Source: G963674685 sp964591275 (lineage in GTDB: Bacteria > Lernaellota > Lernaellaia > JACKCT01). Taken from it: DNA of 64,000 nt. A program made the translations under genes and the position numbers. Below are positions 54,113-62,799 of this stretch, piece after piece (within the stretch, counting starts at the first letter, position 1; the number at the start of each line of letters is the position of its first letter). The notes beneath the pieces are model-generated. The model was not told where the DNA came from. It saw only the letters and a list, made by a program, of their open reading frames with translations, and did not search any database. The stretch covers positions 6,855 to 70,854 of the forward strand of contig CAZQAE010000022.1 of assembly GCA_964591275.1 (NCBI GenBank), in the 5' to 3' direction.

Positions 54113-55299
54113 TTTTTTCCTCCACCACCCGGAGGACCGGGCATCAGCCTAGAGAACAGCCCTTGCTTTTCAGCCTTTGATTTCGATTTAACAGAGATGA
54201 TAACCTGCATTCCTTCCTGAATGCCGTCGCCCGTCACAACGGTATCGCTTCCATCGGACAACCCCTTTTCCACCTGAATTGACCGAGGAGGTCCACCGTT
54301 TTCCAGGACGTAAATTCGTCCTTCTATTTTCGAGCTTTCTATCCTTTGACCTTTCTCATCGCCAAGGGAAACCAGAAGTGCGGAATCCGGCACCAGCAAT
54401 GCATCGGCCTGCTGATTCACCAAAAAATCGACTGTGGCAGTCATGCCTGGAAGAAGGACACCGTCATCGTTTTTAGATTCCACAACAACCGTATAGGTCA
54501 CCACATTCGAGACAGTCTGGGGTTGGAGGCGGATTTGCTCCACCGTTCCCGAAAACTTCCGATCCGGGTAAGCGGCGACCTCGAATTTAGTGGATTGGCC
54601 GACTTTGATCTGCCCGATGTCGCTTTCATCCACGTTGGCTTCGATCTGCATCTGAGACAAATCTTCAGCAATAATAAATAGCGTGGGTGTACTCAATGAT
54701 GCGGCGACTGTCTGCCCTTCCTCGATGGATCGCTCAATGACAGTGCCGTCGATGGGCGAACGAATCACAGTGTATTCCAGATTGGTTTGCGCACGAATCA
54801 AGGCAGCCTTTGCAGAAGAAAGGGATGCCTTGGTCGTGTTCAGATTGGTTCTAAAGACCAGGAATTCTTCATCGGAGATGTATTTCTTGTCATTCAATGG
54901 AGCATTGCGATCATACTCTGCCTGGGCTTGATCCAGTTGAGCCTGTGCACTGGCGACCGAAGCCTGGGCTTGAAGCACATCCGCTCTGAAAAGAGCCTGG
55001 TCAAGTTTGGCCAGAACCTGCCCTTTCTTTACTTGATCGTTGTAATCCACGGCTATGATTTCAATGGTGCCGGACACTTGGGTTCCGATCTCAACCGTTC
55101 CCTGGGCAGCGAGGCTTCCTGTGCTGGAAATCGTGATTGTCAGGTCCCCTCGTTCAATCTGGCTTGTCTCAAAAGGCAGATTGTCTTCTGAAGCTGCTAC
55201 GGAACTGCTTAACTTCAGGACTACCAATGTCAGAAGACAGACAGCTGCCATTATCAATAAGAGTCTTTTTCGGTTTATGATTGCACTGTAAATATTCAT
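54109..55299 (-). CDS. MacA-like membrane fusion protein
   Basis: The 396-residue periplasmic adaptor has an N-terminal membrane helix, a biotinyl-lipoyl-like domain (GTVEIGTQVSGTIEIIAVDY, then QVKKGQVLAKLD), an alpha-helical hairpin (residues about 105-180) and a beta-barrel domain (YTVIRSPIDGTVIERSIEEG, then LVNQQADALLVPDSAL). This is the MacA type that links an ABC permease to TolC. The end is rich in Gly and Pro. Coupled by overlaps to both neighbours. Confidence 0.94.
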   Translation of the reverse strand: MNIYSAIINRKRLLLIMAAVCLLTLVVLKLSSSVAASEDNLPFETSQIERGDLTITISSTGSLAAQGTVEIGTQVSGTIEIIAVDYNDQVKKGQVLAKLDQALFRADVLQAQASVASAQAQLDQAQAEYDRNAPLNDKKYISDEEFLVFRTNLNTTKASLSSAKAALIRAQTNLEYTVIRSPIDGTVIERSIEEGQTVAASLSTPTLFIIAEDLSQMQIEANVDESDIGQIKVGQSTKFEVAAYPDRKFSGTVEQIRLQPQTVSNVVTYTVVVESKNDDGVLLPGMTATVDFLVNQQADALLVPDSALLVSLGDEKGQRIESSKIEGRIYVLENGGPPRSIQVEKGLSDGSDTVVTGDGIQEGMQVIISVKSKSKAEKQGLFSRLMPGPPGGGGKK

Positions 55300-56693
55300 T
55301 TGCTTTCCCCTTCGTAAAGCAGGTTCAACTTATCCATCAAGGTCCCTTTTTGGTATGCGACTGCAAGCCGCTTTTCGACCAGGGAATAGGCAGCATCAAT
55401 GCGGTCATAGTTGGCAACGAAATAATCGGTTCGCGTAGAGCTAAGCTCCAGGAGACTGGAGGCACCGACATCATATCGTTCCTCCATTGCTTCCAGGGCC
55501 AGCTCGGAGGCTTCGACTTGCGTCTTTGCCACTTCCACCTGTTCGTTTGCAGTTTTGCAATCCTCGATGGCTTGCCCCAAATCTACAGCCACCTGTTGCT
55601 TCATCTTTATGGCTTCCAGTTTTGCGATTCGCTGCTGAGTTCTGGCTTTTGTCGCGGCGGCATGGGTATCGAGTCTGTCGAAGATCGGTATGCTAAGGTT
55701 TACACCGACGGTTCCGACTACCTGGTCATCGGAAATTTGATCTGAAAAGGAAGTCGTATCATCGACAGTGCTGTAACCGGAACCGAGGCTGGCGAAAAGA
55801 TCAACCTTCGGCCAGTAACCGGAATTTGCTTTGGTCACATCCTGCGTGCGTGCCTTTTCGATTAAATTTTGGGATCGTAAATCGTCGCGATTGACCATTG
55901 CTTCTTTTACGGAAATTTCATTTGCAAGAGGTTGGGTCGGAAACGAATCCGAAGCAGCCCCTGGTGGAAAAATAGAGATCGAAACGGATTCAGACAGACC
56001 CAATATCTGGATAAGCAAAAGACGGTTGATCTCAAGTGCGTTTCTAGCTTCCAATAATTGCTTCCTTGCCTTGCTCATTTCGACTTTTTGCTGATACAGA
56101 TCGGTGACTGGCACTTTTCCTGCATTGAAGTAGGTCTCGATTTTTTCAAGCTGCATTTGGTTTTGTTCAAGGTTTTTCTCCTCCAAAGCAACCAACTCAC
56201 GACTTTTGACAACCTGGAAAAAACGGGTGGCGGCCTCGTAGGCCAGTGATTGCTTTGTCCAGGATTTGTTGGTTTGGGCTGCATCCCTTTCCAGCCTTGT
56301 GCCCTTTATCGATGCCACATTGGAAAGGCCGTCAAAAACAGTCAGGTTGGCTGTTCCGGTGATATCCAGAGCTTCGTAATCCCGCTGGAACAGTTGATTT
56401 GAATCGCCAGTCTGGGTCGGTTGATCTGCGCTATTTTGGCCGCTGTCATACTGATGATATCCTCTGACGTTGACTGACAATGTGGGAAGGAAATCACCCG
56501 CTGCACCGGTAACGTCAGCTTGTGTGGCGGTAACGGTTTCCGTTGCCTGCAAAATCGTAGGGTTATTTTCTAGGGCAAGTTGCACGGCCTGTTCCAAAGT
56601 AAGGGCCCGACCATCGTCGGCCATCGCCGACAAACTGCAACCTAAAAAAAGAACAATCATTATGAAGGTGAGTATCTTTGTAGGGCGAGCCAT
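55296..56693 (-). CDS. TolC-family outer membrane channel
   Basis: The 465-residue protein has a signal peptide (ending near LSAMADD) and the duplicated OEP repeat of TolC: LTLEQAVQLALENNPTILQA and, in the second half, long amphipathic coiled coils (EVAKTQVEASELALEAMEER, then YDVGASSLLELSSTRTDY). It forms the exit duct for the adaptor-ABC pump encoded just downstream. First gene of the four-gene operon; an operator-like sequence lies 80-110 bp upstream of its start. Confidence 0.94.
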   Translation of the reverse strand: MARPTKILTFIMIVLFLGCSLSAMADDGRALTLEQAVQLALENNPTILQATETVTATQADVTGAAGDFLPTLSVNVRGYHQYDSGQNSADQPTQTGDSNQLFQRDYEALDITGTANLTVFDGLSNVASIKGTRLERDAAQTNKSWTKQSLAYEAATRFFQVVKSRELVALEEKNLEQNQMQLEKIETYFNAGKVPVTDLYQQKVEMSKARKQLLEARNALEINRLLLIQILGLSESVSISIFPPGAASDSFPTQPLANEISVKEAMVNRDDLRSQNLIEKARTQDVTKANSGYWPKVDLFASLGSGYSTVDDTTSFSDQISDDQVVGTVGVNLSIPIFDRLDTHAAATKARTQQRIAKLEAIKMKQQVAVDLGQAIEDCKTANEQVEVAKTQVEASELALEAMEERYDVGASSLLELSSTRTDYFVANYDRIDAAYSLVEKRLAVAYQKGTLMDKLNLLYEGESK

Positions 56694-56772
56694 TTTCTTA
56701 TCCTTCCAACTATTTCATGTCCATCACCAAACACCTGCATCATGAACCTGGAGGTTTTTATTTTCAGCAGCG

Positions 56773-56802
56773 TTTCAGAATCGTTTTGTATCGGTTGGTA
56801 TC
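56773..56802 (-). promoter_or_regulatory. Three-unit GATACAAAcC operator upstream of the TolC-type operon
   Basis: On the minus strand the sequence reads GATACCAACC, GATACAAAAC and GATTCTGAAA, three 10-bp direct repeats. The same triple is found upstream of the Spy-like gene and the response regulator gene. It ends about 80 bp upstream of the TolC-type start. Confidence 0.75.
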
Positions 56803-56804
56803 AA

Positions 56805-56836
56805 CAAAAAATGCCGCGCCAGTTACTGACGCGGCA
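56805..56836 (-). terminator. Terminator of the Spy-like gene
   Basis: Stem TGCCGCG/CGCGGCA with an 11-base loop, followed on the minus strand by TTTTT. It lies just after the Spy-like gene and directly before the operator at 56773-56802. Confidence 0.85.
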
Positions 56837-56857
56837 CTGGTTTGAATCCAAGAGGGC

Positions 56858-57370
56858 TTATTCCTGAAATCGCTCGCTTTTTCCTCCTCGGTGACCTCGA
56901 TTTGCACGCATTTGCTCGTGCAACTCGACATGCTGATTGCGCTGGTCAGGGTCTAGGCTCGCGTAAAAGGCTACTGTTGCATTCACGGCGGCAGCAAAGG
57001 CATCCGTGTTCTGTCCTGGGTACTGGGCTTTCATGTCTGCGGCCACTGAGGCAAAGTCAGGAGAATTCTTGCTGCATTCATCATTGAATTCGCGGTGAAA
57101 CTTTATCCCGCCACGACGCCCTTTAGCTTTGCGCCCTTGTTCCATTTCTTCTCGGTCGGCGCGTTCGGCCTGCACAAATGACCTGTGCGAGGATTTCATG
57201 GCGTCAAGAAGCGTCTGCTGCTCCGTTGTGAGGGAGAGCTGGGACAGCATCTGGTCCATTCGCTCTCCTGGATGGCGTCGACCGCCGCCTCGTGCAAAAG
57301 CAGCAACCGGTACGGCAAGAGCAATGGCCAATGCAAAAACTGTCAGAATGCGAAACAACGATTTGTTCAT
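56858..57370 (-). CDS. Spy/CpxP-like periplasmic LTxxQ protein
   Basis: The ATG at 57370 is behind GAAAGGA and gives 170 residues with a clear signal peptide (ALAIALAVPVAAFA). The mature part is helical and highly charged: RMDQMLSQLSLTTEQQTLLD matches the LTxxQ motif, and DPDQRNQHVELHEQMRANRG the second one, as in Spy and CpxP. Such proteins are periplasmic chaperones or stress sensors induced by envelope stress or metals. Its place between the pump operon and the two-component genes, with the same operator upstream, suggests it is part of the same regulon and may modulate the kinase like CpxP does. Confidence 0.85.
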   Translation of the reverse strand: MNKSLFRILTVFALAIALAVPVAAFARGGGRRHPGERMDQMLSQLSLTTEQQTLLDAMKSSHRSFVQAERADREEMEQGRKAKGRRGGIKFHREFNDECSKNSPDFASVAADMKAQYPGQNTDAFAAAVNATVAFYASLDPDQRNQHVELHEQMRANRGHRGGKSERFQE

Positions 57371-57456
57371 AATGTAATTCCTTTCAAGAGTTTGGGGTGT
57401 CTGTTTTTCGTTGTCATGCCTATATGACACCGCAAATAGGGGGGAAAGTTTGATGC

Positions 57457-57487
57457 GGTTTGGAATCAGTTTGTATCGGTTTGTATC
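57457..57487 (-). promoter_or_regulatory. Three-unit GATACAAACC operator upstream of the Spy-like gene
   Basis: The minus strand reads GATACAAACC, GATACAAACT and GATTCCAAACC. It is 87-117 bp upstream of the Spy-like ATG, in the gap after the kinase gene. Confidence 0.8.
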
Positions 57488-57508
57488 GTAAGGAAGTGAG
57501 GCTTGTTC

Positions 57509-58801
57509 TTAGGGTTTGGCAGGCCAATTCGTAATCATCTTACATCCGACGTTGCTATCGGCAACGGCCACGTCACCACCGTGAGCTTTAATAATTCTAC
57601 GAACGATGGCAAGCCCAAGGCCCGCACCACCGGATTTGCGGTTGCGGCTGTCATCCACGCGGTAAAAGGGCTCAAACAGGTGTGCGCGTTTATCGGACGG
57701 GATGCCGGGACCATCGTCCGATACTTCGACAAGAACATTGTCCTTAGTCTTTGAATAATGGATCGTCACCGTAGTCTCGGCGTATCGAACCGCGTTGCTG
57801 ATCAGATTCTGTATAGCACGCTTGAAATATCTTTCGTTTGCTTCAACTTTCATTTCCTGATCCGAATCGGACTGAAGTTTGATTTTTACATCAGGGCGCA
57901 CCCTGTCAAACTTTTCCGACAATTCATCCAGAACCATCGGCACATCGAATATTTCTTTTTTCAAAGGGCGGTTGTTTGAATCAAAACGCATATACAGAAA
58001 CAGCTCATCAACCAGGCCGTTCAGTTCGTCAAGCCCTTCTTTGATTTCCGTGGCTTTCTCGGAACGCTCTTTTTTAGTTTCGGAACTTTCCAATAATTCC
58101 AGGTCAAATCGAATGCGGGCGATAGGGGTACGCAGTTCATGTGAAACAGCCTGGATCAGATGACGCTGGTTTTTCAGCAATACTTCTATCTTGTCAGCCA
58201 TGTCATTGAAGCGATGGGCAAGGCCGCCGATTGCGTCTGTCGAATGGATATCCGCACGGGCGGAAAGATTACCCTCACCGACGCGCTTTGTTGCTTCATC
58301 CAGTATTCGCAAGCGTCTGGCCACGGGAAAAGTTAAAATATAACCCACGAGCCCTACAATGGGGATCATGATGAAAACGACAATGAGAAGATGGCTCCAC
58401 TTGAAAGGAAAAGGAGGTCTTGTCGGACCGAAAATGCCGACGTACCTGCCATTTTGAACAATAAAATAATCGATCTTGCCCTTTTCCTTATATTCATGGG
58501 TTCGATCCCGGTTCTGTAAATCCGTTGTGATTCTGGCTGGAAGCAAAGCGGATTCAAAGGGAACCAGCCTCAATGGGGCGAGGGTGGACTCCTGCAACTT
58601 AACCAATTCATTTTCCAGTTCAGACTCGGGCACACTATCCAAACGTTGTTGGATTATGCGTATTTGCCCATGATGGCGCGAACCGAGCCTTTGCCTCATG
58701 TGTTGGTCAAAAGAATACCGAAGCACTTGACTGGCGATGACCGATGCGATGATCAACGCCAGGAGGATGCCCATTGATATGGTTAGATACAATCGCCTCA
58801 T
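57509..58801 (-). CDS. Sensor histidine kinase (CpxA/RstB-like)
   Basis: The 430-residue kinase has two membrane helices (near residues 8-28 and 150-170) with a ~120-residue periplasmic sensor between them, a HAMP domain (TFPVARRLRILDEATKRVGE), the phospho-acceptor QAVSHELRTPIARIRFDLEL and an ATPase domain with NLISNAVRYAETTV, VSDDGPGIP and GGAGLGLAIVRRI. It starts inside the response regulator stop (four-base overlap). Confidence 0.95.
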   Translation of the reverse strand: MRRLYLTISMGILLALIIASVIASQVLRYSFDQHMRQRLGSRHHGQIRIIQQRLDSVPESELENELVKLQESTLAPLRLVPFESALLPARITTDLQNRDRTHEYKEKGKIDYFIVQNGRYVGIFGPTRPPFPFKWSHLLIVVFIMIPIVGLVGYILTFPVARRLRILDEATKRVGEGNLSARADIHSTDAIGGLAHRFNDMADKIEVLLKNQRHLIQAVSHELRTPIARIRFDLELLESSETKKERSEKATEIKEGLDELNGLVDELFLYMRFDSNNRPLKKEIFDVPMVLDELSEKFDRVRPDVKIKLQSDSDQEMKVEANERYFKRAIQNLISNAVRYAETTVTIHYSKTKDNVLVEVSDDGPGIPSDKRAHLFEPFYRVDDSRNRKSGGAGLGLAIVRRIIKAHGGDVAVADSNVGCKMITNWPAKP

Positions 58802-59529
58802 TGATCCTCCGCAAACAGGTAGCCGGTACCGCGAACCGCTTTGATGCGGCGGGACTGCTTTGTGTCATCGCCCAGCTTTTTGCGCAACCTGGCGATGCGA
58901 AGATCGATGGAACGGTCGATACCGTCATACTCGAATCCCCGGACCGCCGGATAAATCTGCTCACGTGTCAGAACTTCACCGGGGTGCTGGGCAAGGTAGT
59001 AAAGCAGGTCGAATTCCGCCGTTGTGAGGTCGATTGGATTATCGTCAAGCCAGACAAGGCGATTGGCGGAATCGATGGTCAAAGTCCCAATGACAATCTT
59101 CTTTGACGGCTTAGCCAGTTGACCCTCATGATGTTTTTCCTTGTCGCTTTCGCGCTCCGTACGGCGCAGTTGGGCGTGAATCCTGGTCAGCAAAAGACGC
59201 GGACTCACAGGCTTGGTCAGATAATCATCCGCTCCGATCTCCAGCCCGACAACTTCATCAGTTTCCTCATCCAGGGCAGTAAGCATGATGATGGGTCCAG
59301 AATATTCAGGGCGCACCTCGCGGCAGATAGTAAGCCCGTCTTTTCCGGGAAGCATGATATCCAGGAGAACCAGGTCCGGCTTCTCAGAAAGAATCCTCAC
59401 AGGCGCACTGTCACCACGCTCCTCAAGCAATACCCGATAATGATTCGACTCCAGGTAATCTTTCACCGACTTGGCTAGCTTCGGGTCATCCTCAACGATG
59501 AGTATGGTTGTTGGGTCGTCTTTTCCCAT
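58798..59529 (-). CDS. OmpR-family response regulator
   Basis: The ATG at 59529 (GGGGGAAA upstream) gives 243 residues. The receiver domain contains ILIVEDDPKLAKSVKDYL and PDLVLLDIMLPGKDG (phospho-Asp near 54), then IIMLTAL and YLTKPVSPRLLL. The C-terminal winged helix shows TTAEFDLLYYLAQHPGEVL, RSIDLRIARLRKKLGDD and IKAVRGTGYLF. OmpR-type regulators bind tandem direct repeats with about 10-11-bp spacing, as seen in the three GATACAAAC operators here, one of which precedes its own gene. Confidence 0.95.
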   Translation of the reverse strand: MGKDDPTTILIVEDDPKLAKSVKDYLESNHYRVLLEERGDSAPVRILSEKPDLVLLDIMLPGKDGLTICREVRPEYSGPIIMLTALDEETDEVVGLEIGADDYLTKPVSPRLLLTRIHAQLRRTERESDKEKHHEGQLAKPSKKIVIGTLTIDSANRLVWLDDNPIDLTTAEFDLLYYLAQHPGEVLTREQIYPAVRGFEYDGIDRSIDLRIARLRKKLGDDTKQSRRIKAVRGTGYLFAEDQ

Positions 59530-59640
59530 TTTCCCCCGTGCCCTTTCCAACGCATAAAATCATCAAGCGTAAATCCCACGAAGGGATCAATATTTTCTAA
59601 CAATACATACTATAGCAGAATAGGACAAAATTCAGCAGTG

Positions 59641-59670
59641 AATTGGCATCGGTTTGTATCGGATTGTATC
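59641..59670 (-). promoter_or_regulatory. Three-unit GATACAAACC operator upstream of the response regulator
   Basis: The minus strand reads GATACAATCC, GATACAAACC and GATGCCAATT, 112-141 bp before the response regulator ATG. Its presence here implies autoregulation of the two-component system. Confidence 0.8.
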
Positions 59671-59694
59671 ACAAGTGAATCAACCCCATACCGT

Positions 59695-59706
59695 GCGGGA
59701 GTCGAA
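59695..59706. repeat. GCGGGAGTCGAA direct repeat, left copy
   Basis: This 12-mer recurs at 61019-61030 in the same orientation. Both look like the T-arm side of a tRNA/tmRNA gene read on the minus strand (TTCGACTCCCGC). They bracket a 1.3-kb segment with an HsdR remnant and a GIY-YIG gene. Confidence 0.4.
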
Positions 59707-59970
59707 CCACAATTTTTTGACGCATCGTAACTCCTTGATTTTATTCATTCTCCACGTTCGGACTAAATGGGCAAAGTCCGAACTCAATGAAGAGGGGGAG
59801 AGGGATGGAGCAAAATGTGGGCAAAATAGGGCTGAAATGAAGCGAGAAGTCCGAACGCGCACCCTCTGTGCCAATAAGAGGGAGACAAATTCCGGTGATG
59901 AATTTAGTGCATAATTCGAGGGCGGTAAGGAGAACTCGAATGAACAAGCAACGGCAAAGCGGTGAAGGAT

Positions 59971-60039
59971 CGTTTTTGGGGGCGCAGCATAGCGAAGGCG
60001 AGCGAAGCGAGTCGGAACAGAGCGGAGCCCCAAAAAACG
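59971..60039. repeat. Hairpin insertion with 13-bp arms
   Basis: The arms CGTTTTTGGGGGC and GCCCCAAAAAACG can pair almost fully around a purine-rich loop containing AGCGAAGGCGAGCGAAGCGA. It lies just upstream of the HsdR-like remnant and looks like a small inserted element. Confidence 0.55.
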
Positions 60040-60095
60040 CCGCGCGATCGACGCTCCACTCCTCGGCAGTCTCGGAACGCACGGGGCGTTGTCGG

Positions 60096-60341
60096 TTCAC
60101 TGAGCAAATTCCGAAGAATGTTGCGGCGGATAAGGCTTACAAGAATGCCAAGAAGCATTCCGACAGGCAAAATGCCAGGATTGAACACGATAAGGCGTTG
60201 GCCAGAGCGATGAACGATGTGCTGAAGGACGACACAGAGCTGTTCAAGCAGTTTTGTGACAACGACTCATTCCGCAAATGGCTATCGGATTCAGTATTTT
60301 CGATGACCTATGATGAGTCGAAACAACCAAATATCCCATAA
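60096..60341 (+). pseudogene. C-terminal remnant, possibly of a type I restriction HsdR subunit
   Basis: The 81 residues from FTEQIPKNVAADKAYKNAKK to FRKWLSDSVFSMTYD look like the helical C-terminus of a large restriction-helicase protein such as HsdR. The frame continues upstream only through the hairpin insertion at 59971-60039 and unrelated sequence, so the body of the gene is absent. The identification rests on my memory of the family's end pattern and is tentative. Confidence 0.4.
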
Positions 60342-60623
60342 ACCCAAGCTCAAATTATTCACTAAAAAACTGTCTCATTAAAAGGTGAGGGGTTTGTCTC
60401 ATATGGCTAAATTCTGTCTCGCCGTAGGCGCCATTTTAGGCGCCAAAACAAGAAATGGGTACTCATCAAAAGTGCCTTTTCGCAAAGGACCTTCCCGAAC
60501 CGGATTTCAAATATTGCTCGAAGTCGCGAGCCTTGACGAGATCGGCGAACCAATGGAACGAGATCATTTTGGAGTGAAATGGAGGTCTTTGGGGCGCAAG
60601 CGCGTCCAAGTGAGCAGGTGCGC

Positions 60624-60911
60624 TCATTTTCGTCTCCGGCCAAGGGAATGCAATGCTTCCCTGTCTCCTTCTATCAAAGCTTCTTTCTTTACTCTGCTCC
60701 ATTTTTTAATTTGGCGCTCTCGTCGGACCGCCATGATTTCACTTCCGCAAGGTTCTAAGTATGCCAAAGTCACTGGTCGGCGTAACCTTGTGAAACTGGC
60801 GGCTTTTCCGTCGTTGTGCGCTTTCACACGCTGTTCGACGTTTGTTGTCGATCCAACGTAATAACTGCGGTCGGAACATCGTAGTATGTACAGGTAGTAT
60901 TGGTTGATCAA
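60624..60911 (-). CDS. GIY-YIG endonuclease domain protein
   Basis: A 95-residue single-domain GIY-YIG protein: YYLYILRCSDRSYYVGSTTN is the GIY...YIG-like core, followed by RVKAHNDGKAASFTRLRRPV with the catalytic Arg, and an ending of the E..IK.WSR.KK..LI type. Members of this UPF0213-like group are small nucleases whose role is unclear. The start is probably the TTG at 60911. It lies next to a tmRNA-3'-end-like sequence, a place where mobile elements commonly insert. Confidence 0.88.
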   Translation of the reverse strand: MINQYYLYILRCSDRSYYVGSTTNVEQRVKAHNDGKAASFTRLRRPVTLAYLEPCGSEIMAVRRERQIKKWSRVKKEALIEGDREALHSLGRRRK

Positions 60912-61010
60912 ATCAGCGCCCTTCGATGCGCTCTCTACGGTCGCTTACTCAGGGCATCCGACTCGCTTTTTAGAATGGTCAAAGACCATGAGCGAGCGAA
61001 GTGAATCGAA

Positions 61011-61030
61011 TGGAGGTGGCGGGAGTCGAA
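61011..61030 (-). other. tmRNA-3'-end-like sequence (possible attachment site)
   Basis: On the minus strand this reads TTCGACTCCCGCCACCTCCA, which matches the last part of many tmRNA (ssrA) genes except for the final CCA. The rest of a tmRNA is not visible: neither the tag reading frame nor the 5' half. It may be an att site left by an element that integrates into ssrA. The 12-base core is repeated at 59695-59706. Confidence 0.4.
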
Positions 61031-61350
61031 GATTGACCATCGCTGTTTTTTCATCCACTGATATTGCTGCCTTCAGCAATGATTACAGCTATTTATGCGG
61101 TTTCTGAAAAGTCCTGAAATTCTTCAAATATGGTGCCCAGAGCATCGTTTTGAGCAAGAAATAGGCACCGTATGGGCACCATTTCAAAAAGTCCCTGATT
61201 GAAATATCCATGCAGGCAAAGATTATGCATGAATTAGGACATAGTATTGTTTTCATTTATATCTCCATTTTTGCATATATCGGATATTTGCTTTCGCTGT
61301 AAATGGAGATCACTGAATCCATATTTTTATATTTATTGCATTTTCAGCTT
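61031..61350. other. Intergenic region without recognisable gene
   Basis: A 320-bp stretch of increasing AT content between the tmRNA-like sequence and the next gene. I see no coding frame or RNA. Confidence 0.5.
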
Positions 61351-62421
61351 TCAAAACAACATACTTAATAACATAATAATTATACTTATTGCAACTAGAG
61401 GTAACAAAAAACAACCAGTACCATTTTTTGAACCAATAGGTGTGGCTTCTTTGGCATTACTATTCAAATCAAGGGATTCTTTATTGCGCTCATATCCTGC
61501 GTTCATTTTTTCTTGCTGCTCATGCGTTTGAGTGGAACCTAACCTTAATCCAGATGACTCTCGAAGCCTCAATCTTTCTTCTTTGGTCGATTTACCAAGC
61601 AGATGAAAATACCATAACTGAGATATTTTCTTTGAGAGTTTATATTTATTCATGCAAATATCTAGCACGGCATTAGCCATTTTTCTTGCTAAAAAATGAG
61701 GAGCAAACCCTCTGCTCTCTGCCATACTGATTGTCTCTTCTATTGTACTATCGCTAACTGCACAAGCACGTTCGTCGCTGACCTCCATGGAGCTAAATAT
61801 TTTGGTTGAATGTTTTACATCACATATTAACACATCTGGCTTAAAACCCAATAGTGATATGTTAGTCTTCATTTCAACCATAGTGTGTACTTGGTTTAGC
61901 TCTTCTGAAGTCCATTCAGTTTCATCCTTATCCATAAAGCGGAGTCGACATAAGTTTTGATAGGCGATGTTAATCATCCACTGGGAAGCGTATTCCCTGC
62001 AAGTATATTCAAATAGTACGCGTGTATCATCAATTACATCACGATCTTCAAAGAGATAATATAGATTGTTCCAATCTTTCCACTCATTCAAAAATGCTCC
62101 ATTTTTAACAAATTGTTCGGCAATAGCCATGGAGAGATTTTTAAGTTGAGATTTGCCGACGAGCGAAAGATCTCTTAGTATTAAAATTGAGTCATTTTCA
62201 TTTGCTTGAAGAACTCCGTTTGGCAATGGTGATTTCATTACTTTCCACCAATAACGAGCCATCATTGTCCGGTAGAATAAAGAGGTGGCTAAAGTGGAAA
62301 TAGAGTCTAAGTCAGATGAAATTTCCCCGTGAAGGACTCGCTCTATAAATTCCAAAGACTGATTCTCAATAGCATGCCAAGCTTGCGCAATATCAGACGA
62401 GTATTTTTGACTTCTATTCAT
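61351..62421 (-). CDS. Tail-anchored protein of unknown function, AT-rich
   Basis: The 356-residue product is unrecognised. It has no N-terminal signal; the last ~20 residues (LLPLVAISIIIMLLSMLF) form a hydrophobic tail anchor. The body is helical, with several Trp and Tyr-rich segments (YRTMMARYWWKVM, EWKDWNNLYYLFEDRD). Before the tail is a hydrophilic linker. AAGGAGC precedes the ATG. The AT content is well above the neighbouring core genes, so it was probably acquired. The size and tail anchor recall effector-like proteins of defence or conflict loci, but that is only a suggestion. Confidence 0.6.
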   Translation of the reverse strand: MNRSQKYSSDIAQAWHAIENQSLEFIERVLHGEISSDLDSISTLATSLFYRTMMARYWWKVMKSPLPNGVLQANENDSILILRDLSLVGKSQLKNLSMAIAEQFVKNGAFLNEWKDWNNLYYLFEDRDVIDDTRVLFEYTCREYASQWMINIAYQNLCRLRFMDKDETEWTSEELNQVHTMVEMKTNISLLGFKPDVLICDVKHSTKIFSSMEVSDERACAVSDSTIEETISMAESRGFAPHFLARKMANAVLDICMNKYKLSKKISQLWYFHLLGKSTKEERLRLRESSGLRLGSTQTHEQQEKMNAGYERNKESLDLNSNAKEATPIGSKNGTGCFLLPLVAISIIIMLLSMLF

Positions 62422-62562
62422 GTTTGCTCCTTATGATTGCGCAAATTCAACCCCAATTAATCTAAGTTGTAGCTCATACTACTTCAACTCTTTCAATAGC
62501 ATTGAACGTCTGAGCCAGGGCCGCCCATTCGATCCATGGAGTACTTCACCGCTTTAATAACC

Positions 62563-62760
62563 CTAATCAGGCAAAACGAATATCCTTTTTATACATACAC
62601 AAAATTGAATTATGTGAATTATGAAAACAAACCAAATAGGAATAGAAAAGCATCCAATACCTTGGAATTGCCATAGGATTGCCCCCCAGATAACACTTAA
62701 TATCAATGCTACTATGGCCAGCAACATCCAATAAAACCTATGGCGAATAGGGTGTTTCAT
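62563..62760 (-). CDS. Small membrane protein with two helices
   Basis: A 65-residue protein with two hydrophobic helices (YWMLLAIVALILSVIWGAIL and IWFVFIIHIIQFCVCI). It lies 141 bp upstream of the tail-anchored protein gene in the same direction. No family recognised; could be a partner or chance. Confidence 0.45.
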   Translation of the reverse strand: MKHPIRHRFYWMLLAIVALILSVIWGAILWQFQGIGCFSIPIWFVFIIHIIQFCVCIKRIFVLPD

Positions 62761-62799
62761 TATGATTTCTTAACCTGCCAATGCCGGATTCTTGTATGG

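Noticed and set aside
59690..59715. Possible tRNA at the left GCGGGAGTCGAA copy
   Set aside because: The T-arm stem does not pair properly, and no anticodon arm or acceptor stem can be built around it.
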